A stretch of 64,000 nt of DNA from Peromyscus leucopus (Eukaryota > Chordata > Mammalia > Rodentia > Cricetidae). The stretch lies in the NCBI RefSeq assembly GCF_004664715.2, contig NC_051083.1, positions 95,509,920-95,573,919 on the forward strand, in the 5' to 3' direction. The position numbers and the translations under genes were made by a program. Shown piece by piece: positions 15,420 through 30,275 of the stretch. Position 1 is the first letter of the stretch. Every line of letters begins with the position of its first letter. Below the pieces are notes generated by a model that ran no database searches, was not told where the DNA came from, and saw only the letters and a program-made list of their open reading frames with translations.

Positions 15420-16810
15420 AAAAAGAAATTTAAAATTTTTCTGAAACAAATGAAAATAAAGACAAAATATTAAAACATATAGGATACAAAAGGTAATATA
15501 AAAAGTGAGGTTTATAGTAAATCAAATTCTAGATTAAAAATGGAAAAAGACTGCAATAAACCATCGAGCCTCAAAAACCTAGAAAATCAACAATAAATCA
15601 AACTCAAAAATCTAACAGAAAAGAAATAACAAAGAACTGAGCTAACTAAATAAATAGACTTCAATACAAAAGATGAAGGAGACCAAGATAGGGTTCTAAA
15701 ACGTTCAACAGGACCTGGGGAGATGGGCCAGGCTGGAAAAATGTTTCAGAACATTGAAGTGGAAAGGATTTTTTAATTGTTGCTGGTTTTGTTTAGTTTT
15801 TGGATAAATCCCCAAAGCAGAGAAAACAGAAAGAAAAGCAGACAAACAGCATTATGTGAAAGTAAAAAGTTTCTAACTAGTAAAGGAAACCATTATCAGA
15901 ATGAAGAGAACCTACAGGACAGGATAAAGTACTGCAAACCCTCCTGACACATGGTATACATCCAGAAACTCAGCAGCAAGTCAAAGAACCCAAGTGACAA
16001 CGGGCAAATAGCTACCTAAGCATTTCTCCAAAGATACACGGAAAACTCCTCAGCATCACTAGTCACCAGAGAAACGCAAATTGAAACCACATGAAATCTC
16101 ACCTATCTCCCAAGAGAAGAATGACTACCATCAAAAAGGGAAAGGGCCCTGGTAAGTCTGTGGAGAAAGGAGAATCCTTGCACCACACTGTTGATGAAAT
16201 TCTACATCAATATAGTCATTCTAAGGGAAAAAAAAGTACAGAAGGTTCTCCAAAACTTAAAAAAAAAATGAAATTACTATGTAACTACAACAATCTTACT
16301 ATCAGAAATCCTGAAGAAATGAAATCAGTATGTCAATGACATTTATGCTCTCATGTTCAGTTTCTTACTGTTCACAATAGCCAAGGAATGGATATAGCCT
16401 ATCAGCTGATGAATGGATAAAGAAGACATGTTACATATATACATTGGAATACTATTCGGCCATAAGAAGAACAAGAGCCTACCATTTGCAACAACTTGGT
16501 TGCAGCTAAAGATCATCACTGTAAGTAAAATAAGCCAGACACAGAAAAGCTAGGTAGCATATAATCTCATTCTTGTGAAATGTACGAAAACCTTATCAAG
16601 TGGAAGTTGAGGGTAGAATTGTAGTTCCCAGAGACTGGATAGAATGGGAGTGGTAAGATAGAGAAATTGATTAATGGATACTAAGTTACAGGTGGATATG
16701 GAGCAGGAAGATACGGTGTTACTGCACAGCAAGATGGCTACTGAGACTGTACCATGTATTTCAAAAAAACTAAAAGAAAGTATAGTCAATGTTTCCATCA
16801 TAAAAAAAAA
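15420..16810 (+). mobile_element. ancient L1 3' portion
   Basis: Words typical of the end of L1 ORF2 and its 3'UTR occur in order: catttctccaaagatacac, caccagagaaacgcaaat, tgttcacaatagccaagg, gatgaatggataaagaagac and gaatactattcggcc. The A-rich end is near 16801-16810. No open frame survives. Confidence 0.75.
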
Positions 16811-16929
16811 ATGAAAAAATGTTGACAGAAACATGTTTTAAGCTGATCTGAGCATTACATAGTGTAAACATGTATTGAAATAAGACATGGCACCACATAT
16901 ATACCACACACGTTTTCACACATTGGTTA

Positions 16930-17232
<303 letters not shown>

Positions 17233-17832
17233 TCAGTCTTACAAGTTCCCAGGAATCAAACTTTAAGGTCGACAGGTCCTGGGAGAAGTCAGGTCAGAGG
17301 GCAGCCCAGCAACGACTTCCCCTTCAGTGGTCATTGCCCAAAAGAATGGATAAGCCAATTTTCAAAACTGTTCAAGATCTCAAGTCAGAAGATGAGCCAC
17401 AAATAATGCCCTTACTCCTTTCCAGAAAGCTTTCTCAGTGTGTTCAATTTCTAATCCCATTGGTTATCTCCATCCCTTACCTGGGGAGGCTGGCAGATCC
17501 GTTCCAGAGGACTCGCCAGACTACAGCCTAAACTAACAGTAATATCAGTCGGAACTGAGTAGTAACATGTGCTAAACTTCGAACAGACATGGAGATTCAG
17601 CTTTCAGCTGATAACTAGAAATAGCCCATACATTCAGTAACAGGCACTTTTCACTATTGAAGGTGGGCGATTAAGAAGACAAAAATGGGAACATTTTTGT
17701 AGCATCTATCTTTGTTTGAAATGAAGGTTGATTCCCACACTTAACCTGCAGTACTCTATTTTCTGAAAGAAAAACCAAATACTTAGGGTGCAACAAGGCA
17801 TTCTTATGAACTCAATTTTTTTTTAAAATTAG

Positions 17833-18035
17833 TTCCTGAGATTGTAGAGGCTCTGTGGCTAGGAGACTTGCTTGCTGTTCTTGCAGAGAACAAGGGGTTG
17901 GTTCCCAGCATCCGCGTGGCTGCTCACACTCCTCAGTAATTCCGGTGCCAGGCCTCTGGGCATCAAGAATGCACAGGGTGCATTTACATACATGCCGGCA
18001 TATACTCATACATAAATTCAAATGAAAAATCTTGA
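17833..18035 (+). mobile_element. B3-type SINE, diverged
   Basis: ttgctgttcttgcagagaac, ggttcccagcatccgcgtggctgctcac, then gtgccaggcctctgggcatc, matching the B3 order. Confidence 0.75.
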
Positions 18036-18374
18036 AAAAATTACCTCTTGTACAATGGCAAAAACAAGTGCCTGCCAGCCAGAAACATGCCAAGTTTTCC
18101 TCATTTTCTGGTTCTCTAGTGCCAGGTCTAGCGGGCACAGGACTTTGTACGCAAAACGAAGGAAGTAAATATGAGGGTTCAAAGTGCAAGAGTGAACTCA
18201 GAATTTGTGGGCGATCACTTTTGTTGTACGGTCTCCAAAACCATACCTTCAATCTAAACTTTTAGGTTATAGTTCATGTCTAATTGAAAAATAAAATTAG
18301 GTCTCAAGTTCCCAAACTTAACTCTTAGAAGTTGCGATCCTTAATAGGAGCAATTGGATTATTCCTAATTTATT

Positions 18375-18660
18375 TATTTAGTGTGTGTGTGTGTGTACAT
18401 GGGCACAACGTTGAGTGTTGTTCCTTACTTCCACTTTGAGAAAGGGTCTCTCATGGGCTTTCGTTCTGCTGTCTATGCAGGCTAGCTGGCCCATGGGCTT
18501 CCAAGGATTCTCATGTCTCCACTTCCCATCTTGCCTTAGGAAAGCTGAGAGTGAAGACTTACGCTACCACTGCCAGCTTTATGTGAGTTCTCGGGATTTG
18601 AACTCAGGTCCTGCTAGCACAGCAAGTTCTTCATCCACCAAACCATCTTCCTAGTCCCTA
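18375..18660 (-). mobile_element. RSINE/B4-type SINE (reversed)
   Basis: Starts at a (GT)8 tract and ends gggatttgaactcaggtcctgc and caccaaaccatcttcctagtccc, the reversed tRNA-like head of a B4-type element. Confidence 0.6.
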
Positions 18661-18718
18661 GCCATGTTTTAGGGACATAATCACACAGAAAACTAGCTAA
18701 GGAACAACTTCTTTGTTT

Positions 18719-18740
18719 CGTGTGTGTGTGTGTGTGTGTT
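18719..18740. repeat. (GT)n short tract
   Basis: About ten GT units. Confidence 0.9.
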
Positions 18741-18819
18741 GCGAATGTAATTATTTTTTTTCACTGCTGAGGAACAACTCGATGATCTCAAGTATGCTAT
18801 AAAAACGCTTTCCCCACAT

Positions 18820-19215
18820 GAACTATGAACCAAAGGCTGAGGGGCTCCCAGCTGGATCAGGCCCTCTGAATAGGTGAGACAGTTGATTGGCTTGATCTGT
18901 TTGGGAGGCATCTAGGAAGTGGGACCGAGTCCTGTGCTCATTGCATGAGTTGGCTGTTTGAAACCTGGAGCTTATGCAGGGACACTTGGCTCAGTCTGGG
19001 AGGAGGGGACTGGACCTGCCTGGACTGAGTCTACCAAGTTGATCACAGTCCTCGGGGGAGGACTTGTCCTGGAAGAGGTGGGAATGGAGGGTGGGCTGGG
19101 GTAAGGGGAGGGGGTGGGAGGGGGGAGAATAGGGGAACCCATGGCTGATATGTAGAACTGAATGGTATTGTAAAATAAAAAATATATATCACAAAAAAAA
19201 AAAAAAAAAAAAAAA
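18820..19215 (+). mobile_element. L1 3'UTR, 5'-truncated, with A-tail
   Basis: ccctctgaataggtgagac, a long G-rich polypurine tract (19075-19135), gctgatatgtagaactg and an A23 tail at about 19193-19215. Confidence 0.85.
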
Positions 19216-19314
19216 CGCTTTCCCAATGAGTTATGCTATCAGCCTACTTTGAAAACAGAAGCGTCTCAGAACACCCTTCCCTGGGATCCCCTGGGAAAAT
19301 CCATACAAAAATCA

Positions 19315-20469
<1,155 letters not shown>

Positions 20470-21324
20470 CTGTAGGTGAAGACAATGAACCAGGCAGAGA
20501 GTAGGAAAAAAAAAACAACAAAAGAATATTAGCAAGTTGATAGCACCACTAATTTAAATATCCAGACCTTTATTAGTTTATATAATTCATTTGATATGGA
20601 AAGAGGAAGTAACTGGCATGAAATGCTGGAATTTAAGTTCAGTCATTACTGACATCAACATTTTTTAGTGCAAGAACTTCTGAATTTCATTTTTGTTTTC
20701 TGTGTTGAGTTACAAGAGTATTCTGTTTTCTTCTCTAAATCAGGCAAGTAACAGCAATTTCATGCTCTCATCAATGCACGGAGGATGCAAAGAACACCCC
20801 AGATGCTATCCTTACTTCTTTACTAAGGTAAGTAAGTTTCTGAGATATTGCTGATCACCATCTTCCCCCAATGGGAACAATACAGCTATAGCGTTCTTTC
20901 TCAGCGACCATATTGGGCCTGGGCAGAGCGTAGGTCTGAAATAGTGTTAAGTCCTAACCCTGACCTATTATGAGTTAACATACTCCTATGTGCAGCCAGC
21001 ATAGAAGACAGACCTAGTGTTTTTCAAAGTGGGGTGGGGTATGGGAACAGGGGAAACAACTAAACAATTTCCTTAAATAAAAACTCACGAGGCTTGCCCA
21101 TATGCCACCCTGCAGTCACTGTAAGCGAGGCTGAGGTTTAGAATGTCCTATGATCTCAGAAGTCCCTGGCACTTTACTCCAAAGGCACGTCCCCTGAAAA
21201 AACACTGACGTAATCCTCAACTACACTACAGTGTGCAGCACAAACGACTGATGTACGGAGAGTTCAGAGGAAACACCATAAAATGGCCAAGAGCACCTAA
21301 GGGATTGCTGATGGTTAGATGGAG

Positions 21325-21425
21325 GCTGAAGAAGAAACTTAGTCACTGGGTTTCAATATGTGCCTCTGCCACTACCTGACTATGTAACCTCGAACCATCG
21401 TTTGTGATCAGACTAAACCAGGAGG
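21325..21425 (+). mobile_element. MIR-like relic
   Basis: tgcctctgccactacctgactatgtaacctcg resembles the MIR core (tctgccacttactagctgtgtgacc). Confidence 0.5.
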
Positions 21426-21811
21426 CCTTCATTTTCTGTAAGAAGACATCAATCTTTACCTTACATATTTTAGGTCTCCATGATTTATTTGGGACTTTCC
21501 AAGTTGAAATTCTGATTTTCACTAACCCTAGACATTGCTTTCTTGGTCTCTCTGACGTGCCTGTCTAGTCACTCACTTCTTCAAGTAGCTGTCAAGTGTC
21601 TGCTGCAGAGCCCAGGCTTCAGACACCCAAGATCACTCTTCCATCAGAAATTTCTTAACCACTTAAGTCTTTAACAATCTTTCCTTCTTCTACTTTCCGA
21701 CATTACTAAAAGTAGCTAGCTACCCTTCTGCTACTTGACGACATCAACATCTCCACACATCTGGGCAGCTAACTTTAAAGCACAGACCAGTAGTTCTAAA
21801 CCAATGTCTTT

Positions 21812-21942
21812 TTGGAGAGACAGGGTCTCATTGTGTATTCCTGGCTAGCCCAGAACTCACTACATAGACCAGGCTAGCTTTAAATCCATCTGCCTCTGGC
21901 TCCCACAGCAGGGACTACAGATATGTGCCAACAGCCTGGCTC
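21812..21942 (-). mobile_element. old B1-type SINE (reversed)
   Basis: gagagacagggtctcattgtg through gggactacagatatgtgcc and agcctggct. Confidence 0.8.
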
Positions 21943-23090
21943 CAACATTTCTTTCTTGCAACAGAGATGTTTTGTACTCCTTGATAAGCCTTAAGTCAGT
22001 CATAGACAAGCTAGCCACATGCATAATTTTTAAAAATAAGTTCTTAATGGATGTATAAAAAAAGTACAAAAGAGAACTAATTTGAAAAAAACAACTTGAG
22101 TATATACATTTTCAGGGACAATAGTTGAAGACAAAAATTTATACAATGTCCCTAAGGGACAGTACCACTTCAGTCTCAAATACGGAATTGTCAAACTTAG
22201 GGCAGCAAATTCAAAGAAATAGAAAGTAGCCTTTGAGTCACTTCTAATTTATTTAGCTATAAATTGATTATATGTTTTTAATCATTTGTAATACTAGTCA
22301 TATATCTAAAATGTCTTATATATACTGGCTTCAGTGCTTCGTACAGAGATACAGATAAATACTCTGCTCCTGTACTAGGGGAAAACGGAACTGTTATCTA
22401 CAACCCAGATAATGAGCACACGTGACTGAGCTAGGTCTAGCCCCGGCCTCTACTATCAATGTGACTTGAAACAGGGAAAAGCTGGCAGAGCTCTGTAGCA
22501 GCACCTTTCATCTGGAAAACAGAAGGACTATCTATCGGAGTTCCCGACTCCACAGTTTCCTTGGAGGAACCCTTTGTCTTCCCGACTTCACTCTGTGAGC
22601 AATCCGAATGGCCCCTGCCCTACTCCCTCGGCACTCCTGTCGCTCACTCGGCCGCTCTCCTGACTCAGCTAAATCACATGCTAATCTCCAGCCATGCCCA
22701 CGCGGCTTCATGTGCAGGAACACATTATCGTGCTGACCGCCTTCCTTGAGGACACACGGAAACCCTACACTGAACGAGTGTCCCCACTATATCACTCTCA
22801 AACTGGCTGCCTCATCTGCAGACCACCACGGACTCCTCTACATCCTCACCCTCGCTTGCTGTCCTGAGTTATTCGCTATGGACTCACCTCCATGTGTCGC
22901 CGGCCATATGCATCTCCCTTCTATGCCAGGACGAACCATCGATGTTCCCATCCCTCTATCTGACATCCTGCCTTGGTCTCCATGTGGACCCGGGGGTAGT
23001 GCTCCGCCCACTCTTGCTCTACAGCATCACTGCCATGGGCATTCCTCTAACACCCTAGCATTTATTTCACCTTAAAACCCATTCCTTCTG

Positions 23091-23243
23091 GCCGGGCGGT
23101 GGTGGCGCACGCCTTTAATCCCAGCACTCAGGAGGCAGAGGCAGGCAGATCTCTGTGAGTTTGAGGCCAGCCTGGGCTACCAAGTGAGTTCCAGGAAAAA
23201 GGCGCAAAGCTACACAGAGAAACCTTGTCTCGAAAAACCAAAA
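23091..23243 (+). mobile_element. B1 SINE with target duplication
   Basis: ggccgggcggtggtggcgcacgcc start, full length, CpG-rich (young). Flanked by cattccttct at 23081-23090 and 23244-23253. Confidence 0.95.
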
Positions 23244-23253
23244 CATTCCTTCT

Positions 23254-24295
23254 CTTGTACCCAACGCTCAGATCTACTCCATTTCTTCTCTAAAAAAGAG
23301 CGGTCTGTCCCCCACTTCCCATATTTGTTTCCTCTGCTACCCACTATCCAAGGGTCTTTGTCGCCCACCACACATCACAAGTGCTCTCTGATCGGTAGCA
23401 CCAATGACCTCCACACTATTAGACCCAAAGGTCAATTAAAGCTCTGTCGCCATCTTCCTCTGCCAGTTAGCCTTTGAAACAGCTGGTTCCTTTCTCACCT
23501 GAAATTCACCCCCAAGACACCAGAGTTCAATTTTCTTCCTAGCCCCTGCATTGCCAGCCTTCCTGACTTCTTCCTCGTTTCCCTGATCCCACAGCACTGC
23601 AGCGTTCAATCCACTGATTGCTTCCCTATCTACACTCATGCCTGCGCCAGTCTCATTTAGTCTCACGGATGGAAATATCACATAGGGTGATGATTCCCAA
23701 ATAAGCCCGAGAGTCTCCCCTAAACTTCACATCGTTTCCTCCATGGCTAGAAGTAGACGTCAATTAAGTACCTGAATTTTAGCCTGTTTAAAGCATAGCC
23801 ACTGATCCTTCTACAACTGTATTGTACCCAGCCTTGCCTCTTGTATATGCCCTGATCCTCGAGTTTCTGAGTTCATCTCCTACTGTGCCCTCCCCTGGCA
23901 CAGCTCTAGTCCCATGTGCTCATTACAGCTTGGGGGTACACTATGCTGTGACTCAGAGCTGTTGCATGTATTATTATTCTTTCTGCCCGAATTCTTCTCC
24001 TAAGATAGCCATGTATGCTATTTTTTGCCTACTTTCTATATTTAATCAAGTAACGTCATATCCCCAGTTAGATTTTCTCTAGCCACCCTATTTAAAACTA
24101 CTCTTGCAACACTCGCTTTCTCACTTTATTTTTCTCCTCCCCCCCTTTCACTAATATACTACCGGGTCCTATTTTTCACGTTTATTGTCTGTGTCTCCAT
24201 TAGAATCATGAGGAGGCAGTTGGCTGCGGAAACCTTACCCAAACAGCGGAGTACCTCCATGTGTCCACTGTTCAATAAATGTACTGAATAAGAAC
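23254..24295 (+). mobile_element. L2/CR1-clade LINE relic
   Basis: Pyrimidine-rich sequence with caccaatgacctccacac, gatgattcccaaataagcc, ctcactttatttttctcc, cgtttattgtctgtgtctcc and ttcaataaatgtactgaat, the order seen in the ORF2 end and 3'UTR of L2. It is highly diverged and interrupted upstream by the B1; the pyrimidine-rich stretch 22560-23080 may belong to the same element. Confidence 0.55.
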
Positions 24296-24834
24296 ATCCA
24301 CGAAACTGCTCTGAATTAGAAACTGAAAGAATATACAAACAAAACAATCGGAACATACTTAACTTTAGCTGTACTTGAAGAAAACACTGTGTCAAAGTTC
24401 TAAGAAACACAGTGCTCTTAAAATCTTTGGCAACTACACTGAACTGGAAAAGATATTGATTGTTTAATGGGAACCACGAAACTGAAATGCCTCCCCACTG
24501 CAGAGGATCAAGATTGCTGCTTGCTGTTAAGAGCAGGGAGGTTCCACATCCTGCACGTTGTGACTTTATGTCTACTGATGGCCCTTAGGAAGGTAGGCTG
24601 TCATTTCCTGGATGAAAACTATACTGCATCCTCACGTTATTAGGGTGCAAACTGAGCTGTGTTTCCTTGAGGTCAGGTGACAGACATCTGCTCCATGGGA
24701 ATAGTTCATTGTACCTTCAAACCTTTGCTAGGCCAGGTGGGAATGAGCTTTATAAATAATTCCCGAGCATTTCCTGTGGGAAAGTTGTAGAGATGGATAT
24801 ATTTTCACTGACTCAGTCAGTGAACCCTTTAAGG

Positions 24835-24935
24835 TGGTATCTTTACAGATGTAAGAAACTCAGGTAGAGTACAGAGTTTGCCAAAGTTAGCACAGCCAAG
24901 GAGAGGTTAGCCTGGGTTTATTGGATTGTAAGTTT
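24835..24935 (-). mobile_element. MIR relic (reversed)
   Basis: tttacagatgtaagaaactcagg and agtttgccaaagttagcacagcc are the reversed MIR core. Confidence 0.65.
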
Positions 24936-25436
24936 GCATCTCTACCATCTGCTCTGACCAAACTCTAGGTAGGTAAGAGCGACAAACCTTATAGGGGAAG
25001 AAATACTAGCAACAGTTGTGAGCACTGACTTGTCCTTCCTCCAAAAGCTTCAGGAGGCAAAAACCTCTCATATGTCTAGAAAAATTAGAAGGTTTCGTAA
25101 AGAATCAGGTAGAATTTGATGTACTTTTGTTCTGATGTCAAATTTAGTCAGTATTTCATTCCAGTTACTTCAAACACCCTGAGACAGGTTAAATGAAAAA
25201 AGCATTAGCCATACATTCAGCTCTAGGGCCCAAAGTAAATGTTACAGACTGAATAAAGTCTGAACTTCAAAGAAATTTCTCCACCAGAAGCATGTGACAC
25301 AATACCAATTTAAGATGATTAATGCCAAGATACTTTTTTACGGAAGTCGTAGAAATGAACCAAACCAAGCAAGGCTCAATGCACCTGCCACCCCAGTAAC
25401 AAACCAGCAGCAGATATCTATCTTTTACAGTAAGAC

Positions 25437-25624
25437 GGTGGTTCTCAACCTGTGGGTCGTGAGCCCACACCAGTGGCACAGCAGATATTTACATTACAAT
25501 TCCTAACAACAGCAAACTTACAGTGATGAAGCAGCAACAAAAATAATTGTATGGCTGGGGGGGTCACCATGACATGAGGAACTGTATTAAAGGGTCGCAG
25601 CACTAGGAAGGTTGAGAACCACTG
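25437..25624 (+). mobile_element. URR1-type rodent hAT transposon
   Basis: ggtggttctcaacctgtgggtcg start, tgtatggctgggggggtcaccatgac and aaggttgagaaccactg end; the second copy in the window (the other is at 5031). Confidence 0.88.
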
Positions 25625-26305
25625 CACTAAGGTTTTATGAAATGTTTAATAAATCAATTTGAAAATCAACAATCAACTATACAAATATCACTTTAGTCAC
25701 ATTTTCAAATCATATTATTTATGAGTAAATTAAAAATCAACTAAAGATAATTTGCCCACAGTTTTATCTACCAAACATTAAACGATACAATTATAAAATT
25801 TCAACAGATTAAACAGATAAGAATACCTGCTATACTTTAAAAGATATTTCTAAATAAATGTTGCATCACCAAGATTTTTATGAAAGGGTGGAGTGCTTTA
25901 TGAAAAAAAAATTTTCACATATTATAGATGTTCTGAATTTGAAACATGAGAATGCTCACATACTAAGTTACAAAATGGATGCCTACACTTGGCAAATAAA
26001 ATTAAACTTTAAGGAGATGCATTACAATCTAATTTGCTTGACAACTTAACTTTAAACCTTACAAAATGTTAGTATTTTAAGACAATAAATGAGCTTAGAT
26101 TAGCTAACAAGATCTCTTGCTATCAGATAATCTGCAGCACCAAATCTTTCCATAATATATATGGCTCCCCTGGTCAGTCTCAGCAAACTCAAATTGTTAG
26201 ACTGAAAACAATGGTCATTTTAACCAATACCAAATGATCTGTATAAACAAACTTAATAGTCAAGTTATTAAAACTGAAAACAGGGCAAAATAAAAACCTT
26301 GGAGA

Positions 26306-26306
<1 letters not shown>

Positions 26307-26342
<36 letters not shown>
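26307..26342. repeat. (TG)n microsatellite
   Basis: About 18 TG units. Confidence 0.95.
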
Positions 26343-26344
<2 letters not shown>

Positions 26345-28871
26345 CATGTATGTGCTTGCACATGTATCTGTGTGTATAAAAAAGCACAAATATGCTCACA
26401 CACACACCCCTTCACCAACATATACACACTAGTTATTGTTTTGCTCGAAAGTATTTCGTGATTACAACTCATCTCTGAGTGTGTCTCTCACGAAATTAGC
26501 CAAACCTGTTTATTTCATCACCTGGAGAAGCATTAACTCCTGAAGTCGCCATTCTGCCAGTCTCTTCCCAGCTTTCCCCAGCAAAGAAAGCACCCCAGCA
26601 GCCATGGTGAAGGTACTCGTTCATGCACTAGCAAGAGCTCCCTCCCTCCCATAATGCCTTCAAAAGATCCCCAGCATGTATCAGATCTTTTATCTAGGTC
26701 ACAGTTTAGTATAATTGGGATCTTATCTCTCTGTATGTTGAAATATGGAGATTTAGGAGCCAATGTTACTGCCTACACACTTCACATCTATACTGTGTAG
26801 GACTAGATGTCTAGTATTCATTCGAAGTGATAAGAGACACAACTGACTTTTAAATATGTATTTTTTCAGTTGGTAATTGACTATGTAATTTAATCCAAAG
26901 TTTTAAGGAACTTGGAAAAGAAATTTATTAGAAGGTGGCACCACCTACTGGCAAAGCATAATATTACAATCCAAGTTCATTAAATGTGGTGAAAAGAGAA
27001 AAAGCACCAGGGAGTGAAGTATTTGGAAAGAACCAGAAAGGGTTTAAGGCTGGAAAAGCAAAGCACACAGCAAAGATGATGTCAAAGTTCTACAATGGCA
27101 GCTAAGGAGTAACTTCTACAGGTTCCTGTACATTTAAAAACATTCCAACATTTAAAAACTAATGAATTCTTGACTGAGAACAGAAATCATACAAAGTCAA
27201 ATAAAAAAAAAATCCCATGGAAAAATATTCCTAATGCTAGCATTTCCATGTTAAGGTCAGGAATAGATTCCACACTCTTCTTTCTTCTTACATTCCCATG
27301 GCTTATCTGGCCCATGTCTCACAAAGTTGAGTGAGGCAAAGGCAATAAGGAAATTATTTTTATTTTGCAATCTATTCTGAGACGGCTGGAGCAAAGTTAT
27401 GATAACTGAAGGAGAGCCTCCAAATGGCCACAGGGCACTACCTGGACACTCTTGAAAACAACTGGCCAGGTGTTTTGCCAACTCACTGACCGTCCCTACT
27501 CTTCACCTTCAGAGTGTCTTTTCTGCCGAAGCCTGGGTGGGCTAACACTTGGGTTGGCCAAGATCAATTGCTGCAGGCCAGTGGCTATAATGTGTCCCTG
27601 TGTATGTAGGTGCATGTGCATGAGAACGGCAGTACTCTGCTGAGATAACTAGAGGCTTGAGATACTGACCCTCCCAATGGTAGCAATACGTTTTCCAAAG
27701 GAAAAGCTAAGCTGACTGATATTTGTCTAGCATGCAGTAGCACAGACCCCGAGGAAACTGGATTCACAGATTCTAGCCTCATCTGTGGCCATGTTTAAGA
27801 TTCCTCGAATGCCAACTAATGGGTGGCCATTAAGTCTTTTGAATTTCTTCATGCTTGGAAATCAGTCATTAGCACAGAAAAACGACTCCATCTTCTGTTT
27901 CAAATTCCTAACTTAGTACAATGAAATCCATTCTTAAAAGACCAGAAATACTAGAGAGGCAGCGTCAGAGCTGCTGAGCTGTCAAGTCTGAAACACATGG
28001 GCCTGTCATTTCTCATCTGTAAAATTAGAAAGGTGGATTCACATTTCAACACATCAAAAGCTAGTTTGGTTTTAAGAAAAAGGGTAATGACACGGAGCTG
28101 TTTTGTTGCCAGATATGGGTATTAAAAACACCCCTACCATTTCCTGTCATGGTCATGTTAAAAAATACAGTGCATGCGTACCTCTCAGAAATGAGACCGG
28201 CATATCCTTTATATTGAAAATGGCTAGCATTCAAGAGAGCGCATGCCTACTGTTCCTTTTCGTCATGCTTCAGAGTGGACGAGTAAAAATTTGTCCACTA
28301 GTGAGCCCTGGCCTCAAAATCCACATCTGGGAATCACTGAACTGGATGATTTTCCAGTTCAAGGTCTCAAACGTGACTTCAAGTGCTCTGCTGCATTTGT
28401 TTGACGCTCCACATCATGGTCCAGAAATGAACACCTCAGTGAAGACGACGCTGACATTTCAGTTTACTCACATCAGCTTGAGAAGTAGCCACTAACGAAT
28501 TAAGCTTCAGTTTCTGAGATGGGCCTAAGTGGCTACCACGAATCAGTGATTGTGTGCTTGTTCTCCAGCCACTTTACAGACAAGGAAGCTATCCAGCCTG
28601 CCAAAAATAGCTCAGACACCTCAGTACTCAAAAACTGGAACTCTTATTTTGGGGGCATGCCTTGAGAAAGGATTTAACTAGTCCTCCCCTTCTATAATTG
28701 AGCTACATATGGATGAAATTCTGGAAGTTGCATAAAGTGAGTATGTTTTCCCATTTTACTTTTCCAAATATTGCCTTTTTAACATTATAGATACTGGCAA
28801 GGTTTCTCCCTTCATAGCCTCAAATCGTGGATACAAGTATATATTTTAATTCCTGAAGGACACATACTTAC

Positions 28872-28924
28872 AGATTTCTTCTTTCCCTTTTAAGAAGAAC
28901 AGGAATATCTCCAGTGATTTGATT
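28872..28924 (-). other. ACSL4: candidate ACSL4 5'UTR exon 2 (53 nt)
   Basis: On the minus strand a pyrimidine-containing acceptor ending CTGCAG (AG at 28926-28925) is followed by 53 nt ending AAATCT, then the near-ideal donor GTAAGTATG. It lies between exon 1 and the coding exon 3, where ACSL4 transcripts are known to carry alternative non-coding exons. It is called on splice-site quality and position only; transcript evidence would decide. Confidence 0.5.
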
Positions 28925-29286
28925 CTGCAGTGAGAGACAACATTTTATGAGTACTGTGACATGGGACCTGAGGAAAACCAGGTGACAGCGCCCATCTTCT
29001 GCATATCTTAGCTCAGGATAAGCCAGTTACTAAAGGCAAACTAAGAAACGCCTACGATGAGCGCCTGATTCAAAGTAGTAACATTAGGAGCTCAGCTAAG
29101 TTCACTGAGTGGGACTCACTCAAGAAATGACAGCAGCCAAAACCCTGAGAAAATGCCAATTGGCAGGAACCAAGTTGTTAGTAGGTAGTTTGCACTTTTG
29201 ATCCCTTCATTAGCAAACCAGCTGCTGTTAACTGGAACCATTAGTTTTCTGCTGTGAACCTCTCAATGTGAAGGAAAGAATGATTT

Positions 29287-29288
<2 letters not shown>

Positions 29289-29318
<30 letters not shown>

Positions 29319-29466
29319 TGTTTTTCGAGACAGGGTTTCTCTGTGTAGCTTTGCGCCTTTCCTGGAGCTCACTTGGTAGCCCAGGCTGGCCTCGAACTCA
29401 CAGAGATCCACCTGGCTCTGCCTCCCGAGTGCTGGGATTAAAGGCGTGCGCCACCAACGCCCGGCT
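29289..29466 (-). mobile_element. B1 SINE (reversed) with target duplication
   Basis: (TTTTG)n tail, then gagacagggtttctctg through gtgcgccaccaacgcccggc. It is flanked by the exact 16-nt repeat ggaaagaatgattttt at 29273 and 29467. Confidence 0.96.
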
Positions 29467-29775
29467 GGAAAGAATGATTTTTATGGGAACACGTAACCAA
29501 CAGGTGACGTCACTTTTGTTATATTTACTAGAACTTTTTCCAGCACTTCTGGGGAGGGAGTGTTGGAGCTAATAACAGTATGGGTCTGACTATATAAAAG
29601 GTATGCTATTTGAGATTCTCTTATTTATCCCCAGTTATTAACATGGGGGCAGCAATGCATATACATATTAAAATAAAGTCCAAAGAGTTCGGAAGGTGAA
29701 TGTCATAGGATAAAAACTTCAGTTTTATATACAAATCATATAATTCCCCATAGAAAATTCTGGTAACTACAATAT

Positions 29776-29797
29776 TATAATAATAATAATAATAATA
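29776..29797. repeat. (TAA)n short tract
   Basis: About seven TAA units. Confidence 0.9.
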
Positions 29798-30059
29798 CCC
29801 AACCATGAAATAATTTGAAGACTTGTAGGTGGCAGGAAGATGTAGGAGGAATGGAGTGTAGGACTACATTAGAAACTACCCACTACTTTGCTTCATAAAT
29901 ATTTGCAAACACTTCCGCCTGGATACTCAGGAAGCAGCAGCCGGGAATGACCATCCCCATCAGAGCGTTCTCCTAGGCAGACGAGCACTTTAGCTCTATT
30001 TAACCCCCTGCTCATCGCCAGGCCCAAACTGGCTGTGCAAAAGCAACTCTCACTACAAA

Positions 30060-30275
30060 CCGAGATGGGGCTTAGGGGTTAAGAGCACTTGTTGCTCTTG
30101 CAGAGGACCTGGGTTCAGCTCCCAGCACCCATGTGGCAGCTCACAACCATCTGTACCTCCAGTTGCGGGGGATCCAATCCCCTTTCTGACCTTCAAAGGC
30201 ACCAGGCATGCATGAAACACACATCCAGGCAAAACACTCATACAGGTAAAGTAAATATAGTTTTAAAAATTCAAA
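30060..30275 (+). mobile_element. B3 SINE
   Basis: gagatggggcttaggggttaagagcacttgttgctc start, ccagcacccatgtggcagctcac, and caggcaaaacactcatacagg end. Confidence 0.88.

Larger units (their letters stand above)
20470..28871 (-). other. ACSL4: ACSL4 intron 2 (about 8.4 kb)
   Basis: This lies between the candidate exon 2 and exon 3. It contains older repeats (MIR, L2-like, URR1, B1) and long stretches without a recognisable element: 20540-21325, 21945-22550, 24300-24830, 24940-25430, 25630-26300 (AT-rich) and 26345-28870. No ORF here looks like a real gene. Confidence 0.7.

Noticed and set aside
22531..23075. Overlapping frames in pyrimidine-rich sequence
   Set aside because: Probably L2/CR1-clade LINE remnant or low-complexity pyrimidine bias; no continuous reverse-transcriptase frame is present.
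28103..28495. 130-residue plus-strand open frame
   Set aside because: No start context, domain or homology I can recognise; it lies in ordinary intron sequence opposite to ACSL4.
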